Positions 6,141 through 7,929 of a stretch of DNA of 7,929 nucleotides are shown piece after piece. The translations under genes and the position numbers were made by a program. The stretch is from assembly GCA_902767175.1 (NCBI GenBank), contig CACXGH010000158.1, positions 1-7,929 of the forward strand, in the 5' to 3' direction. Below the pieces are notes generated by a model. The model saw only the letters and a list, made by a program, of their open reading frames with translations, was not told the DNA's origin and ran no database searches. The stretch comes from an uncultured Ruminococcus sp. (lineage in GTDB: Bacteria; Bacillota; Clostridia; Oscillospirales; Acutalibacteraceae). Position 1 is the stretch's first letter. Every line of letters starts with the position of its first letter.

Positions 6141-7556
6141 ATGGCAGAGGAGAAAAAGGAAAAAACAAGGGCAGAGCTTTTAAAGGAAAAGCTGCTTATC
6201 AAAAAGGAGAGCGGAGCAAAAAAACTTTCCGCTGAAGAGATAGAAAAGGCAGATGAATTCTGCAAAGGCTATATGAGCTTTCTTGACAAGGCAAAGACCG
6301 AAAGAGAGGCCGTTAAAGCTGCTGTTGAAGCTGCAAAGCAGAGGGGCTTTACAGAATATGACTGTACAAAGACCTATAAGGCAGGCGACAGATTCTATGT
6401 GAATAACAGAGGGAAGGCTCTGATGCTGTGTGTTATCGGCAGGAACGGCACAAAGAACGGTGTAAGGCTCGGTATTGCACACATCGACTCACCGAGACTT
6501 GACCTCAAGCCGAATCCCCTCTATGAGAGCAATGACCTTGCGATGTTCAAGACACATTATTACGGCGGTATAAAGAAATATCAGTGGCCGACGGTTCCGC
6601 TTGCTCTTCATGGTGTTGCAGCTATGAAGGACGGTACCGTAAGGGACGTATATATCGGAGATGATGAAAGTGAGCCTTGCTTTGTCGTAAGCGATCTTCT
6701 GCCTCATCTTGCTGTTGAGCAGATGTCAAAGGTAATGACAAAGGCTTTTGACGGTGAAATGCTGAATGTCCTTATAGGCAGCAGACCGTTCAGAGATGAT
6801 GATGAGAGCGAGAGCGTAAAGCTGAATATAATGAATATTCTTTATGAAAAGTACGGCTTTACCGAGGAGGATTTTGTATCGGCAGACCTTGCAATGGTGC
6901 CGGCAGGCAAGGCAAGGGAGGTAGGCTTTGACAGGAGCATGATAGGCGCTTACGGTCATGACGACAAAGTATGTGCATATCCTGCTATAATGGCGGCATT
7001 TGATACGGAGCTGCCTGAGTCTACGATAATTTCGGTGCTTACAGACCGTGAGGAAATAGGCAGTGACGGTGCAACAGGGATGAAGTCCACATATATGGCG
7101 GATCTTATTGCGGACCTTGCGGAAGCAGACGGAGAAAAGCTGCGTCATGTAATGGCACGTTCGACCTGTCTTTCTGCCGATGTTAACGCAGCATTTGACC
7201 CGACCTACGCAAGTGCGTTTGAAGCCAATAATTCGTGCTTTATCAATAACGGTGCCGTTATCACAAAATACACAGGCAGCGGCGGAAAGTACAGCACATC
7301 AGACGCTACTGCCGAATATATGGCAAAGATAAGAAAGCTGCTTGACGACAAGAACGTACTGTGGCAGACGGGTGAGCTTGGAAAGGTTGACGGAGGCGGC
7401 GGCGGAACGATAGCAAAGTTTGTTGCAAATCTGAACGCTGATGTAGTAGACCTTGGCGTACCTGTACTGAGTATGCACGCACCGTTTGAGATCGTCTCCA
7501 AGATAGATGTTTATGAGACATACAGGGCACTGTACGAATTCTATGCTGCAGAATAA
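6141..7556 (+). CDS. M18 family zinc aminopeptidase
   Basis: Cytoplasmic metallo-aminopeptidase of the aspartyl aminopeptidase (M18) family, which removes N-terminal residues, classically acidic ones, from peptides. The 471-residue length fits the family. Expected dinuclear zinc-site residues are visible: H114 in IAHIDSPRLD, an aspartate in YGHDDKV (D274 or D275), the acidic pair E304-E305 in TDREEIGSDG, D347 in SADVNAAFD and H446 in SMHAPFE. The first 55 residues are lysine- and glutamate-rich, a common look in clostridial members. AAGGAG at 6125-6130 lies ten bases before the ATG. It is the last operon gene, 20 bases after the transglycosylase stop. Substrate preference is uncertain, because many bacterial M18 proteins are named only by similarity; apeB is sometimes used for the family, but I do not assign it. 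Confidence 0.93.
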   Translation: MAEEKKEKTRAELLKEKLLIKKESGAKKLSAEEIEKADEFCKGYMSFLDKAKTEREAVKAAVEAAKQRGFTEYDCTKTYKAGDRFYVNNRGKALMLCVIGRNGTKNGVRLGIAHIDSPRLDLKPNPLYESNDLAMFKTHYYGGIKKYQWPTVPLALHGVAAMKDGTVRDVYIGDDESEPCFVVSDLLPHLAVEQMSKVMTKAFDGEMLNVLIGSRPFRDDDESESVKLNIMNILYEKYGFTEEDFVSADLAMVPAGKAREVGFDRSMIGAYGHDDKVCAYPAIMAAFDTELPESTIISVLTDREEIGSDGATGMKSTYMADLIADLAEADGEKLRHVMARSTCLSADVNAAFDPTYASAFEANNSCFINNGAVITKYTGSGGKYSTSDATAEYMAKIRKLLDDKNVLWQTGELGKVDGGGGGTIAKFVANLNADVVDLGVPVLSMHAPFEIVSKIDVYETYRALYEFYAAE

Positions 7557-7631
7557 GGTGCACAGATATTCTTTTTTATTATTTACGGAAATACTGCGGA
7601 CGAAATAAATATGACTGTAAACGGTAAAGAA

Positions 7632-7674
7632 TGCGTGTAAAGTATATTGCTTTACACGCACTCGGCTTTTATTT
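7632..7674 (+). terminator. Probable intrinsic terminator of the operon
   Basis: A perfect 11-bp stem, 7632-7642 with 7650-7660, closes a seven-base loop. A T-rich stretch (TTTTATTT, 7667-7674) follows after a six-base spacer, CTCGGC. The stem begins 76 bases after the M18 stop. The spacer is longer than in a textbook terminator, which lowers confidence slightly, but the position after the last co-directional gene fits. Confidence 0.7.
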
Positions 7675-7746
7675 GCACCTATGTAATATTATACAGTAAA
7701 AACCATGAATTATCTGCCCGTTTATTATGCAAAAACGAAATTTTGA

Positions 7747-7762
7747 GTAACAATAATGTTAC
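7747..7762. promoter_or_regulatory. Dyad upstream of a promoter, possible operator
   Basis: GTAACAATAATGTTAC is a perfect 6-bp inverted repeat around ATAA. It ends 15 bases before the -35 box at 7778. The size and symmetry fit a binding site for a dimeric regulator, but no regulator is encoded here. It could equally be a weak chance hairpin in AT-rich DNA. Confidence 0.35.
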
Positions 7763-7777
7763 AATGAGGATTTGATA

Positions 7778-7806
7778 TTGACAATTTTTCTGCTTTGTAT
7801 TATCAT
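7778..7806 (+). promoter_or_regulatory. Sigma-A type promoter pointing right
   Basis: TTGACA at 7778-7783 matches the -35 consensus fully. A 17-base spacer leads to TATCAT at 7801-7806, matching -10 at five of six positions. Transcription would start near 7813 and run through the right-hand repeat and out of the window, so the transcribed gene is not visible. Confidence 0.65.
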
Positions 7807-7846
7807 TACACAAGAGTGACTTTATTTATTTCGGTTAATTATGCAT

Positions 7847-7929
7847 TTATAACAAGCGTCGATGTCCCCCGAGTCTCGCCTGCCGGCTCGGTCGGTGCTT
7901 CTGCCTTCGGCAGAGGTGTCCACCGGACA
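7847..7929 (+). repeat. GC-rich hairpin-forming intergenic repeat, right copy
   Basis: The first 25 bases, 7847-7871, match the reverse complement of 73-97 at 24 positions. The GC-rich part that follows is folded differently in detail from the left copy. Positions 7898-7905 pair with 7909-7916 (8 bp, one T-G pair, loop TTC), and 7917-7921 pair with 7925-7929 (5 bp, loop ACC). A GTCGGTG word at 7891-7897 also occurs in the left copy. The element is cut by the window end. The shared edge with variable palindromic interiors suggests a dispersed repeat with a conserved boundary facing the flanking AT-rich DNA. Confidence 0.7.

Larger units (their letters stand above)
7557..7846. other. Intergenic region without a convincing gene
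   Basis: This AT-rich stretch separates the M18 gene from the right-hand repeat. It holds a T-rich run at 7571-7580 without a clear stem, the terminator-like hairpin at 7632-7674, a dyad at 7747-7762 and a promoter at 7778-7806. Reading frames on either strand are short, lack ribosome binding sites or are antisense continuations over the M18 gene. No tRNA, rRNA or known riboswitch is recognisable. Confidence 0.7.

Noticed and set aside
5650..6168. Long minus-strand open frame opposite the transglycosylase
   Set aside because: It is antisense to a gene with a full set of catalytic motifs, with a Cys/Ile/Phe-rich composition and no recognisable domain. The other minus-strand frames are shadows of the same kind.
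7611..7640. Nine-codon frame MTVNGKECV upstream of the terminator stem
   Set aside because: It has no ribosome binding site and ends inside the hairpin; the resemblance to the start of ThiS-like proteins is chance.
73..7871. The whole window as a composite transposon bounded by inverted repeats
   Set aside because: The cargo is core housekeeping genes with uniform style, no transposase or integrase is present, and the outer parts of the two repeat copies differ.
7847..7929. Right-end structured region as a known non-coding RNA such as tmRNA, RNase P RNA or a riboswitch
   Set aside because: None of the conserved sequence blocks of those RNAs is visible, and the core is shared with the left-end repeat.

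Overview
The window looks like a piece of a Firmicutes chromosome. The best guess is a gut Clostridia of the Ruminococcus/Oscillospiraceae kind. This rests on protein flavour (two-domain Sua5-type TsaC/YwlC, clostridial-style M18 aminopeptidase, Gram-positive-style prfA), GGAGG-type ribosome binding sites and moderate GC content. The genus cannot be fixed from the sequence alone.

Positions 1-97 are a GC-rich, hairpin-forming intergenic repeat ending three bases before the prfA ribosome binding site. From 114 to 7556 lie eight plus-strand genes with gaps of 1-23 bases or short overlaps, so they read as one operon: prfA (release factor 1), three two-pass membrane proteins of unknown function that are paralogues, ywlC (threonylcarbamoyl-AMP synthase for tRNA t6A), coaE (dephospho-CoA kinase, TTG start coupled to ywlC), a membrane-anchored SLT-type lytic transglycosylase, and an M18 zinc aminopeptidase. 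A perfect 11-bp stem-loop with a nearby T-rich stretch follows the last gene.

Positions 7557-7929 hold no convincing gene. They contain the terminator, a 16-base dyad, a good sigma-A type promoter pointing right, and a second copy of the left-end repeat in inverted orientation. The 25-base repeat cores at 73-97 and 7847-7871 match at 24 positions. Both window ends therefore fall inside the same repeat family, which could mean that the window is an assembly contig broken at repeats.

Most genes are housekeeping: translation termination, tRNA modification, CoA synthesis, wall turnover and peptide recycling. The least explained part is the membrane-protein trio at 1205-3926. The three share membrane topology, an exactly spaced motif after the second membrane segment, and related acidic cytoplasmic tails. 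No function can be assigned to them from sequence.
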